Below, piece by piece: positions 23,493 to 36,000 of a stretch of 64,000 bases of DNA. Numbering within the stretch: position 1 is the stretch's first letter; each line of letters opens with the position of its first letter. The stretch is from Cheilinus undulatus (lineage: Eukaryota; Chordata; Actinopteri; Labriformes; Labridae), in assembly GCF_018320785.1 (NCBI RefSeq), contig NC_054873.1:27494196-27558195 (forward strand). Reading direction: 5' to 3'. The notes beneath the pieces are model-generated. The model worked only from the letters and a program-made list of their open reading frames with translations, was not told the DNA's origin and searched no databases. A program made the position numbers and the translations under genes.

Positions 23493-26400
23493 ATGTCCGG
23501 TCCTAGCGAGGAGAGGAGCAGCTCTGCATCCAGGTGCTTCGGACAGGTAGGCAGATAACAGAAGAGCAGAGAAATATCATACCTGTACGTGGAATCTCGG
23601 CTTCACCTTTCCCATCACTTGTTATACTAACTGGAAATCCTGGTCTCCTTTTCGTCAGGTAAATGTGTAGGTAATGTCATTATGAAGCTTTGCTTATGGT
23701 TATGTAATGAAATTCACAGGTAACCTTCCCTGGAGACTTAGACAAGCTGTGTTTGACCTCGTGCACTCATCAGGTTGAACTGGAAAAGATATCAGCTCCA
23801 AGGTTTACAATGTTGTCTATTTTCCTTTGAATTAGGCACGCAGTCTTCCTAAAGCTGAAGTTTAAGCTGAGGTAAACAATCAAACCATCTCAAAAATAGT
23901 CAATCATTATGAGAAAACTAATCTCATATTTGACCATGACTGAGTTGTTGCACTTTAAAAAATCATCAAGGCTCTGCTTAAATCTTTATAGTCTGACCTG
24001 TAGATATGGACAATATGCATTTGGCTGAAAAAAAAAGCTCAAACATGAACTTCTATGATTAAAAATGTTTCTTTGACAATTTGCTCAAAATCTGATTTGT
24101 TAATTGTACAGTGAGCTATATCACCAGCCAAAAATGCTGACACCTCTTTGATGAACATGTTTACCTGAATGCAGGTGGTTATACTAAGTATTAGAAAGTC
24201 TTCCAAAGCATTTAAAATTATTTTTATTTGTAACGCAGCTATACAACCTTGATCAAATCCACTTTGATTTACTGTTGCAACTTGACAACAACACCTTTTA
24301 AAAAGCATCAATTTAGCACCAGTATCAGAAAAAATAAAACGATACCCAGCCTTTCTTCTGGTGGTAACAGTGGCAATCAGTGGGCTTTAAAAAAACATGT
24401 TACCATTAAATGCTCTTTTCTTTGGTACAGTACAAACAAGGTGGATGGAGGCCCTGCCGATGTATGAGTAAAAGGCTTATTCTAAGTCATTAAAGATAAA
24501 ACAAGTTTTATATTTCCAGAGGAATAAACACTAATTTAAGCATACTTTTAATATAATGTTCCATTTTAACCACAGTTTTTCCAGTAAATGCTGCTAAATT
24601 TACACACTCTACCTTTTATATTATAAGAATTTTTTCACTATGCAATTTCTTTTTTTATTTCCTTTATTTTGTATATTCGCTATTGCACTAAGCAAAACCA
24701 TCTTCATCTGATTGATGCAATAATAGAGCAGAAAAGCTAAATGAACTGACAGCTTATTGTAATGAAATTAAGTGTTGTGCATCTTCTAGTTTATTTGAAT
24801 TATTCTATGATCAGCTCATCACAATTTATAGTCATTTAACAGTTCGTGATTATAGCCATAGACTGCACTGAAAGGAACAATTCACTGTACAGACATGATG
24901 TGTGCTTAACTATCACTGAATATTCCAGAAAAGGATGACTAAAAAAGAGCAGGAACGCTGGATTCACTATGTTCAAAATGTAACCAAGTTGCAGCTGGAT
25001 TAATCCAAATCACGTTTAAAATCTGTTGTCCATGTTATTGCATGACAGCATGGCATACCCATCTTTTTACCTGTCAGAGATCAATGATGGTTTTTCTTTC
25101 TGGCCTGTGTTTCTCAGCGTTCCTACACTGCTGAGGAGTACCAGGCGGTGCACAATGCTCTGCAGCAGAAACTGGGACCGGAGTACATCAGTACCAGAGT
25201 GGCAGGAGGAGGGCAGAGGGCAAGTCTTTGTTTGTGTCTCTGCCTTTGTTTGCGGCACAGCTGTGGAGCCAGTCAGAATCTGCAGGAGAAATGTTGCAAA
25301 TAATGCAAGTTAGATGTGTCTTTTTTGGACTGGATTTGTAACATGACAACTTCCTGTATATTTTTTTTAAAGTAAAATCTCTCAAGTTGAAAAATAAGAT
25401 TCTGTTGATTTGTGAAGAGAATTTAACCCCAAATGTCCGGTTTTTCAGTCAAACAAATTCAAATGATCCCTGCCCTCCATCTCACGTCTGTTTGAACTTC
25501 TGTAGGTGTGCTATATTGAGGGGCACCGTGTGATCAGTCTGGCTAATGAGATGTTTGGATACAACGGATGGTCTCACTCCATCTCTCAGCAGAATGTCGG
25601 TACGTTACTATTTAAGGAGTTTAGCCGACCCTGTTGAAGTCAAACTGCTGTCACACAATCAGACTAACACAAGGCCTTTGTTTGACAGACTTTGTCGACC
25701 TCATTAATGGGAAATTCTACGTTGGAGTCAGTGCATTTGTCAAAGTCCAGCTAAAGGTTGTGTATTAAAAGTAACCAACAATTTTTCTTAATGGGATGGA
25801 ATCTTTTAAAGAAGAAAACTGTGGGTGTTTTTCCAGTGTTCTATAATGTGTTTTTTTTTTTGTTTGTTTGTTTTTTTGTGCAGGATGGGGCATTTCATGA
25901 AGATGTAGGGTACGGAGTCAGTGAAGGACTGAAGTCTAAAGCTCTCTCACTGGAAAAAGCAAGAAAAGAAGCAGTCACAGATGGCATGAAGAGAGCATTA
26001 AAGTACTGAAAACGGCATTTTTTGCATCCCTAACCAGTCTCAATTGTGAAAAAAATATATTTAAAAAACTCTTGGTGCAAAACCGTTGCAAAGATTTAGC
26101 TTATTTGAGATTTCTTTGTGTTTGCATCTATGTTGAGATGCTTTGGAAATGCCCTCGGAAACTGCATCCTGAATAAGGAGTACCTCATAGCCATTAACAA
26201 GATAACTAAACAGGTGAGAGATATTGCGTATATTTTTTAAGTATTTAACTTTCTATTTAAAAATTTCTCAGTATGCTGAATCCTGTCTCTTCTATCTTTG
26301 TACAAAGCCTCCTCCCCCTCTGGACCTGGCCCAAACTAAGCGTTGTGAGGGTGAGCCATCGGTGGATAGTGCCCGTTTTTCCAGTCTGGTCCAGGAGGAC

Positions 26401-28078
26401 AAGCTTGCATCTGCAGCAGGCTCAGGAAGGGCACCACTGGAGCCCAGAGTCCTGAACCAGAACCAGAGTTGTTCAGCTGTTTTTACTCTGAACATGGTGG
26501 GCGCTGCTGCAGACAAGGACAGCGAGAACGCTGGCTCCAGGTAAACAGCAGCTTTATTTATTGTAAAAAAGCTTCTTCTCTCATTAGTATAAAAGCTTGT
26601 CAGTTCCAGATTATACTTGTTTATTCTTTTTCAAGACCTGTCACAGACCCAGTGGACATTGTCGGGTCTGCAGCTCACTCTGACCCTAAACAGCTGAGGA
26701 AGCTTAGACAGCAGCAGCTTCAGCAGAAGTTCAGGAAAGAGATGGAGGCCAAGAGGATGCAGCAGAAACAGGATCAAACAAAGTCTGAGGACACAGAGGT
26801 CACTGTTGGATCAGGATCGAGTGGAGGTTCAGGTTCCATGTGCCATACTGTTTATGTTAAAGCAGTGGTCTCGAATGAAAATGAATTTGTACTGTAGGAT
26901 GGGTTTTATACATGCAGAACTGCAGGTTTACACATGCAGACAGAAGAGGGTGCTGTTGTATTCAATTCCACATGCAATTAAAGACCAAGTCTAAAAATAT
27001 CTGAATTCTTTGAAATATAATTTTAAAGATATTTGACATGAAGATGTTTAATGTTTTAGTTTTGCAGGCTTGCAAGTTGATAAAGCAGCTGGACAGACAA
27101 TGGCAATAGTAATGGTAATAATAAGGAAGTGTTAACAAAGGGCCTACTAATACTAAAAATAAATGCATTTTTTAAACATGCTGTTGTTTTGGTACACATT
27201 TACACAACATTTGGTTGATTATGCCATTCAGAATTTGCAGATGAATCTTGCACAGAAAGTGACAGCATAAGATACAAAGACAATTTCCTCAGTGGGGGAT
27301 CAATAAAAGTTCTTACATTTAAATTCTAGTGTAATTTCTTGCCAGACAAAACCTTTATTTATAAATGTGAGTGGGTCTTGGTACCTCACAAGACTCAAGG
27401 TTAAGACTGCTTTTTTGAAGTGCACTTCTTTGTTACTTTGCAGCGTGTGAATGTGTTTTTTTTCCCTCTGATGTTTATTAAAACTGGTATTTATTTGTTT
27501 CTTCAGGTCAGGAGGGAGCCCCGGTGTTCAGTGACAGCAGCTCTGCAGAACACAAGAAGCCCAGCAGCAGAGACGAGTGTCTTGCAGGTACTTAAATCGT
27601 CCAGCAGAGGGCTCCTCGTGCTGATTGTGGTGAGGAAACCTGCATCACTTAACCACACAGCAGCTAGCATCCCTCATTGTTACCTGTTGGTCTCCATGCA
27701 GATGACCCTGAGCTCTGGGACTTCACTCTAGACGGGATTGAGGAGCTGAATGTCCCCCCAGGTGACTCACTATACAGGCCTCACAGGCCCAGCACGCCTG
27801 GGAATCACCAGATGCAGACTCGCAGTAAAACTCCACAGAGGGTGCCAGGCAGACCTCAAGACCCAGCCCCCTCATTCAACGTGGGACAGAGCGTGGCTCA
27901 GTCCAGACCTCATTATCACAACCAGTATCAAGCAGGATCAGGTGAGGTTTCTCCAGAGTCATGTTAAGTGGGTCAGCTGAATTCTTTGAACTTCAATCTC
28001 CTTTTTTATGTTTCAGGTCAAATGACAAGTCCTTACAGACCAGGCCAGCACATGAAGAAACGCAGGTTGGACACCTGA
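23493..28078 (+). CDS. rad52: RAD52 homologous recombination / strand-annealing protein
   Basis: RAD52 forms rings that anneal complementary ssDNA and interacts with RPA and RAD51. Eleven coding exons (23493-23546, 25118-25219, 25506-25599, 25689-25756, 25884-26002, 26138-26213, 26308-26540, 26636-26832, 27507-27587, 27702-27941, 28017-28078) give 441 residues; human is about 418. The N-terminal annealing domain is residues ~20-175, with [46 protein letters not shown] and [21 protein letters not shown]. Human DNA-binding residues K152/R153/R156 correspond to K142/R143/K146. A basic, Gln-rich RPA-binding-like helix is [19 protein letters not shown]. The tail ends HMKKRRLDT, like the human MKKRKYDPS. 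The intron after exon 2 uses a GC donor. The gene converges on wnk1. Confidence 0.95.
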
Positions 28079-28265
28079 AAGTGAACGATGCTGATCCGTA
28101 TGTTTCTCTGTGTATGTGTATCTGCAAATTATTTTTATGGTTTATATTTATGTCAATGTTTAAGTTCAGTTTTAGTTTAAGTGGAATGATTTATTTTTTA
28201 TCTCTGATATTTACAGAAGTGTTACTTGGTTTCGTAAAAAATAAAAACACAACCACATTAATTAT
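28079..28265 (+). other. rad52: rad52 3' UTR with polyadenylation signal
   Basis: A short 3' UTR after the TGA at 28076-28078. AATAAA at 28240-28245 is the first good signal, so the transcript probably ends about 20 bases later. Confidence 0.6.
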
Positions 28266-28339
28266 CCGTCTCTGTGTCAGTATCATTATTATCATCCCAT
28301 CTCAAAACTACCTTCTCTAGCTTAAGTCTATCTTTAGTA

Positions 28340-29280
28340 TTTCATCAACTCATGTCCTTCCTTTAGATCACTCCATTACATCAGTCCAGTTTCAGAGCAG
28401 ATCATGGGACAATTCAAGCCATTACATTACTCACAAATGACATATCACTGGACAAGAGGCACCATTGTGCTGCACTTTTAATAGATCTAAGTTTGGATAC
28501 AGCTGATTGTGGCATATTCTTAAATAAATGACCCACTGCAGGGCTGGATGAAAGGACAGTGTATGTCCCTGGATTTTATAATTCCTTGTGTGAGAGGTGT
28601 ACAATGTCAGGTTTTACCAAATTTGAATAGTTGATCTAATCCAGAGAGGTGTGCCTCCGGGTTCAATTTTGGGCCTTGTGCTTTCCACTACTTTTATTGG
28701 TGACATCTCTTTGAGTGGTTGTCATACCCACCTTTATGCAGATGACACTCTAGGGTACTGTATGGCTGATTCTATCTTGCCATCAAGAATTTGCATCTTG
28801 CTTTTAATGCTCTTCACAAAACTCATGTTAACCTCAAACCTTGAGCATGAGAAAGTGGGCAGTTTTTAGGAGCCTGGAATATTGATTTTGAAACCGCCAT
28901 CTACTGTAGATGGCTCTACAACTGAATATAAATATCTGGTCATAAGGCTGAGGAGGACTTCTGCAAGCATCACAAACGCTTGTCTTCACATTGCCACAAA
29001 AAGTTGGTTTTCCATACAGAAAAAAATAAAGTTTTTCCTTTTCCTCTGTGAAGACAATTATTTATTGGTATGCTACAGTTTTAACTCTTCTTAAGCCCCT
29101 GGATAATGTACAGTTTATCTGCTCTTAGATTTATGACTGGTGACTGATTCAGCACTCCTTTGTGATAAGGTTGGTTGACCTTGTGAGGAGTGGTGTAACA
29201 AGTATTGATAAACAATGCATACATTGTAAAATTGCCGACTTGATTAATGTTGAGTAAACATTATTTATTATTGGATGCAC
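28340..29280 (+). mobile_element. LINE reverse-transcriptase fragment
   Basis: Broken plus-strand frames contain PPGSILGLVL followed by a region with HLYADDTLGY. These are the hallmark reverse-transcriptase motifs of non-LTR retrotransposons (block with PxGSxLGP, and the YADD catalytic box). Frames flanking it (near 28440-28560) continue in shifted register with stops. Both ends are missing. The fragment lies in the spacer between the converging ends of rad52 and wnk1. A CR1/L2/Rex-like clade is likely but not shown. Confidence 0.65.
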
Positions 29281-30400
29281 TTTTTAATATTAGAGCTAGT
29301 TTATACAACACATTATACCAAGATTCTTAAATTTTTAAAGATATACCAGATTAACACACAGATTTAGGTCAAACCAACATTTTCTTGGGGCTCAACTTAA
29401 ATAGTTGGTGCAACCACATTAGTTGAGCCAGCTGAAACATATTTGAACATGCAGGAATGGAGCCAAAGATCATACTCCAAACAGAGCCGCCATTTTCGAA
29501 GACTGGCTTTCTACAGTGCCCAATTCCTTAAATTTTAAATGTCTTTCAGCACCAAAATTAGTCTCACTCCATTAGTTTTTCCTCAAAGTGTGTTAAGGTC
29601 TAAGGTTTTAGGTCTGAATTGTATTTATATACCAGTATCTATAAAAAAGTAACTGGTAAATATCATCATGCAGTCTCAGATTTTTATAAATTTGTAAAGG
29701 CCCTTACTGGAAAACTAACTCCTGCCATCTAAAAGTTGTTGAAGTCTATCAAGCTTGTACTGAACTTGGTAAAGCTGCAATTTCCTTTGATACTCTGACT
29801 TTATGAATCACACTCCAACACACCCTAAAGACTTAAGTTCTTCTCTCTCTTGCAGAGCTCAGACTGATTTCTAGATGCTGTTTTAAGCTGTAACTGTTTC
29901 AGCTGATAGCCATTTTTCTATTTGTATGCATTTGTTCTTTAATCTTGAGTTTGCTCTGTAATTTTGCTTGTAATCAAACGTATTAGACATGAGGGAAACC
30001 TCAGTGTCTTACCACAAATAACGGTTTGAAATGACATGAAACTGAAGGATTCCCTTTGTTTCTAATGCTGTCACATATTTCATTTAATATGGCGGGTTGG
30101 TGGTGGGTTAGGTGTCACTGATGGATTTGCAATGTGCATCTAACATCTTAATCCATGGCAATAAATGTTTATTGCATTTGTTTAACATATCCCAGCTTCC
30201 CTCAGATTTGTTACTGCTGATATTTAAAAAAAAAAAAAAAAACATGTCAGATTCGTATTGTTTTTTAAAATATTTTTAGGCCTAGTTTGAAGATTTACAT
30301 CAAATGAATAAATCAAAGAAAGACAAAACTCCAAAGTTTTCAAGCAGTGAATAAATACAGCAAGCATTAGTTGAAGTAATTCAATCAAGCATGAAGAGGT
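29281..30400. other. Spacer between converging rad52 and wnk1
   Basis: AT-rich sequence with an A-run near 30225-30241 and no recognisable exon or element. It separates the LINE debris from the wnk1 3' end. Confidence 0.45.
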
Positions 30401-33003
30401 GCTTTAAATGATATTACTTTTTATTTGTTTTTACATTTTGTACAATGTGAAAAACATACACAAAACAGACAGAATCACAGGAAATCAGTAAGGAAGGATC
30501 AGAAATAAGAGTTCATCAGATACTACTACTGTGTGTCAGTATTGTGTCGAGCTCTGTGAGATTTACTGAAAATAACACAAGGACCTGAAGCTTTGTTGAG
30601 CTTGTGCTGTACAGTGGCCAGTTGTGAGTTGTCATTTGCAATATTAAGCATCAGTGAAGCCGGCATGCAGAAATCATACGCAGATAGTTTGATATTAAAG
30701 TTGTGCCTGTGACATTGTCGAATGGCAGCAGAACAGATCAACACTTTGTGATGATTCAAAAAAGGCAAATATTAAAAAAAAAAAAAAAAGATTTCTAATA
30801 ATCCAATATCAAAAACATTGAAGTCAGTAACAACCCTCATCAGCATGCAAATGTTTCCGTTCCCCCTCAGTCCCTTTAAAACTTTAAACATTGCATATTC
30901 TGCATTGCAGTAACTTATTTTTCTCTAGAGAAGTTTAACTACTCATCCGATCTACGAGCAGGCGAAGGTCACAATGACAGCATGGCACTCGTGTGAGGTT
31001 GGGAGACAATTTTAAACCTTTTTACAACCCACTCGCTGCCTGAACAAGTGCTTCTATTAAACGGTGTAATGATAAATCCACAAAACAAATGTCAGCCAAA
31101 TCACACATGAGCCAAATAGAAATACACAGCTGATGAATACACAAGCAGCACAAATCTAACTGTGGTGAGAAAAAAAGCTGTTTCCACATTACTCAGTGTG
31201 CTCTTTGTTCTGCTGTTCTGTGTGTGGTGTCAGATGGTGCAGAGTGTTACATCCTCTGAGTTGGCTGTGTGACAGTTGTGTTTACGTTGTGTACAGATTT
31301 TGTTTAACTGGTTTTCTGCAGTACAGTCACAGCTACAGGACTAAATGAATCTGGAACTTGTCATTAGTGAGGATGCAAGGCACTAAAGTGTTCCTCATGT
31401 TTACAGGATCGAGTGCGTGTGCGTTTTGAGTTGGTCATCACAAGCATACTCTGGTGACTGAGCATTACATGAAAGCATATACTCACATTAACATAGATAG
31501 AATTAAATAGAAAAAGGGGGCAGGGCAGTCATCGACAGAAGAGCTTAATAAACGGCAGGATTAACTCCTGCATGGTGACAAGGATACCAATAACAACAAA
31601 CCCTGCAATTGCACTTTTTATATTCCTTTAACTACATGTTGTTTAACAACCTTTAATAATAATTACAGTGAAACAACATCAAAATCTGATGGCTGAATAC
31701 AGGTCCATAAAGAACATTTGTTTTATTAAATATACGCATACAAAAACAGACCACAGAGAGAGAGAACCCCAGACACTTGTGATTTGAGACGCGACAACTG
31801 GACGTCATGAGCGGAGAGACTTAACGAGACATGAATTCACTAACAACCTGTTCGTCTGTGTACTGTGTACCATCTGTGTCAAAGACTGGGAGAAGTGGGA
31901 GGCTAAGACTGCAATAAACCAGAACTATTTTACTGTACGATATGATGGGTGGGTTTTTAACTGCACTAAGTGAGGGGTTAAATGTGTCCACATGGGATTC
32001 TTAAGATTTCTAGCATTTAAAATAAGAAAAACAAACAACCTCTTTCCAGATTGTGATTTACAGCAGCATCATCTCTCAAGTATCTTACTCTGATGGTGGT
32101 CAACACCAGGACAATGCTTTTTTATGTGACTGATGCACAAAATTAGTATGATAATAAAGCTGTATGGATACAATGACATCAGACTCTCACAGGGACATAA
32201 ATATGCTGAACATGGAATCATAACCCAGTGAAGAAATATCTATGTACAATATGTTTTAATGTGTTTGGGGGTTAAGGCCACAGTTACAAGGGACAAGTTT
32301 ACTACTCTTTGCCGTTATTGCATTGTACTTCATAGGTAGCCACTGGGATGGTTTCATACTGCAACTCCTTCTGTTACACTCCTGCCTGACTTACTGTGTC
32401 GCTCTAACTCCACTCCACCTTATTCCTTCTGAGACAAACTGTCCCCCTCCTATCTTCCACTACACTCTCCCCTCTACGCTCTCTGAGACAACGTAACCTT
32501 CCATCCCAAGTCACACAACCAGGTCTAATATTGAATTGTGTTTGTGGCGTCTTGGTTCAACCGCCTTCTGGACCATGAAGGATGTGAACCAGAATCCTTC
32601 CTACCTTCCCCTCTTCAAAGGAATGCAGACATGCAAACGTCTGCTCTCAAAAGACATCTTTGGCTGCTGTTGGTTCTGTCGCTGGGTTGTATACCATAAG
32701 ACATAACCAACCGACTCATCACAGCTCCGTTCCACAGTTAATGGCAGGCTAAGTGTGAGACTCATGCTGTGGAAGTGTATTGCACTCTCCCTCAAATAGT
32801 CAGACAGAATTTACTGTCTGAGAGGACTTGAACCACACAGGTCAGCTTTTCAACAGAAAACAAAACACTGAATAAAAGTTTAATTAAAAATAAAATGCAC
32901 AATATCCAGCCAGCTAACCAGCCAATATAGCTAGTGGTTCTTGTTGGTGACTGTCTGTCCTGTGTGGCCCTGTGTCTCAGCCTGGACCAAGGCTCAGACT
33001 GGG
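30401..33003 (-). other. wnk1: wnk1 3' UTR
   Basis: About 2.6 kb downstream of the wnk1 stop codon without a conserved coding frame. A minus-strand AATAAA (TTTATT at 30420-30425 on the plus strand) marks a plausible transcript end near 30400. Long 3' UTRs are usual for this gene. The end is inferred from the signal. Confidence 0.6.
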
Positions 33004-36000
33004 CTATGTGGGCCTTAGGTTTGACCCTCCAGGGGTGACTGATTTCTGGGGGGCTGGTGTAGTTCCAATGTGGTAGCCTTGGTGTATGGACACTGAGGCT
33101 GTTGTCGGCGGCTGGTACTGTGTAAGTGGCTGTGAGGGGTTGAGCATGCTGACCTGGCATGTGCCTGTGGGTCCTGCCCACTGAGGAGCACTGTAAGGGG
33201 GGGAGGCATATCCAAAGCCCTGGGTTACAGGACCCAGTGAGCCTTTACGAGGCCCCACAGCAACAGAGGGGTTGGCTGGATTCTGTAGATGAGCGTTGTT
33301 GTTGGTGGACGTCGTGTTGGAAGGCGTGGGAAGTGTTGGGCAGAGGTAACCCGGAGCTGAGAATTTACGTCCCATGTTTGCAGGAGGGATTATCTGTGAA
33401 AGAAAAGCAAAAAAGTGGCTTATAGTCCAACTTCTACAACACGACAGTCTTTAAGCTCTGTTAAAGTACTGAATGCTCACATCATGTCCCATTGTAGACT
33501 GAGCTCCAGTTCGAGGACATCTCTTGACCTGGGACAGGCTCTTAGCATCCCTGGCCCAATTATCCACCAGTTGGTGCAGGTCATCCGTGAAGGTGCCCTT
33601 GCCTTTCTGCGTGTGAGAGGCAGAGGAAGTGGGTCCACCTGCCTGGGTCAGGGAGACTGAGTGGTTCTGGTAGTGACTTGAGCCATTTGTGGAGCTGGTC
33701 CCAATTGATCCTGTGAGACAAAATAAAATAGTGATGAGCAGTTAAGTACAATAGAAGACAAAGAATGGGTGCAGAAAGCTAACTGACAGGATCAAGTGAT
33801 TACCTGTAGAGCAATTACTGAGGCTGGGCATGGATGGTGAAGATCTGAGTGGCTGAATGGATGACTGGATTCCAGCCTGTGAGGCCTCTGATGCTGAGGG
33901 AGAACTCTGCTTTGGAGGGGATTCTGAACTTTGAAGACTCTGAGCTGAGGCAGGGGATCCTGAACATTAGAGACAGTACACAATGCAATGATGAAAACAA
34001 ACCTACTACTTCAACCGCTTGAAATGAAGTACCAACTCCAAAGTTGGCTCTGAGAAGCAGAGTTCTTACCTGAATGATTAGGGCTGGGCTGTCCACTGCT
34101 GCGAGCAGACTTGTGACTTTTGCGTCTACGACGACCTCCAGGCATGGCGACAGCAGGGGATAACACGGAAGGTGGAGGAGGTTTTCCCATCCGTGTGAAC
34201 AGGGCATCAATCTCCTCTTTCTGACGAGTCTGCAGGGCCTGGATCTCCATCATATGTCTGGACAAAGAAAAAGAAACTGGTTGAAATAATCTGACTGACT
34301 ACAGGATCCACCTTAAAAAATAAAAGAAATACACAAAGTATGGATAAGGATTACATGACTTACTTTTCTCTGAGACGGCTTATTTCTTTCCGCAAAGCTT
34401 CGTCTTCGTTCTCAGACTCGTCATCATTGTCACTACTGTCATGGAGGTGTGTGTTATGAGCGTCAGAGGTTGAAGATGAGGGTCCGTTCTGCATACTGGA
34501 GCCTGCAGCTGTAGCTGGCGTCACTGAGAGAATTAGAACACACAAGACCATTAGAGCTTTAGAGTAGGTTTACCTACACGATCTAAACATGCAGCACAGA
34601 TATGACTTCTGTTCCCAAATCCAAAAGTTAACTTTCAAAGGTTTTCAAGCTCCACAGATGGATGTTAACACGTGTACTTGATCTACAAATTTAATTCTGG
34701 TATGTGATGAGCAATTTGTGGGACACGACCAAGAATTTATTTATAAATATCCAATGAGACAGAGTCTGCCTCCACAGTCTGCTTTCTATAAATACACCTC
34801 AGACTAAATTTAATCACTTTTTTAATGGCAACTTGTCTAAGAAAATAGAGAGCTTATGACAGAATGATCATTCTTTAAAACACATTAACGGTATCATAAG
34901 TCTACTTTCTTCGTTATCAAGGAAAACATTATCAAGATTATTTTTTCCCCAAAATAACAATCTTCCCTGTTTTGACATTAAGGGTACTTCTACGAAGTCT
35001 GAATGCATTGGCACTGTAAACTTAAAGTCTTTTCTGCAGGCAGTTTTATAAATCTTTTAGGTACTACTAACTGCTAACTTAAATTAGTCTGCATAAGTTT
35101 GCTTCTTAACTGTACATACCAAACTTAGTACATACCTGTGACAGAAAACCGTCCCACTTTAGAACCAGCTGTTGGTTCAGATGTGGCGTTGCAGCTTGTG
35201 GATACTTGGAAGCGTCCAATAGTTGTGGACTGATTGGAAGTACCAGCAGTGGCAGATGGGGCTCCATTTACAGAGTCAGTCTCACAGACCTCTTTGGACA
35301 GCTTGGAGGACCGATGGAGGGTATTTTCTGGACTTGAGGGTGAGGAGGACGATGTTGATGAAGAGGAGGAGGTGGAGGTGGAGGACGGTGTCAGCGAAGA
35401 AGAGGAAACAACGCCTAAGGGACCTAATACACTGCTTGATGTACCATCTGTAGCAACAGACACCTAAGAAATGGGGACAATTTAAATTAAATAAACTCAA
35501 GAGTTAACAATTCTGGACCGATTCCTCCAAGTGCATTTGAAGCTTTAATTAAAACGTACTTGGAAACGACCAAGAGTGAAACCTGCAGCTGGAGCCTGGA
35601 CTTTGCTGCCTCCCTGAACAGTCTCAGGGCTCAAAGCTCTCCTCAGTTCAGCATCCAAAGTACCCAGGGGCTGCTGTGTCTGTTGATTCACATAAATAGG
35701 GAATCAAATCGAGTGTATTTGTACATAAACAGTAGAGTTACTGATATGACAGGAACTTTGTTGATCATACCTGGTTTGGTCCAGGAAATGGGGGTACAAG
35801 GTCAGAGGGAGGTGTAGCAGCTTGATCAAAACCAGTTGGTAAAGTCTAATAACAAAAAGAGAGAGAAAATAGGTCAAGGAGATCTCAGGTTGATAATTAT
35901 TTTCATTATTCTTGGGAGGCTGCGGTTTGTGCTCACCTGTGCCCTGGGCTTAGTTGGAGGTGTCTGTGTGTGCCCTGCTGGGGTGATGCCTGGACCGGGG

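Noticed and set aside
35223-35467. Acidic plus-strand frames
   Set aside because: Antisense shadow of the Ser-rich wnk1 exon 35136-35463; the acidic run is the complement of serine codons.
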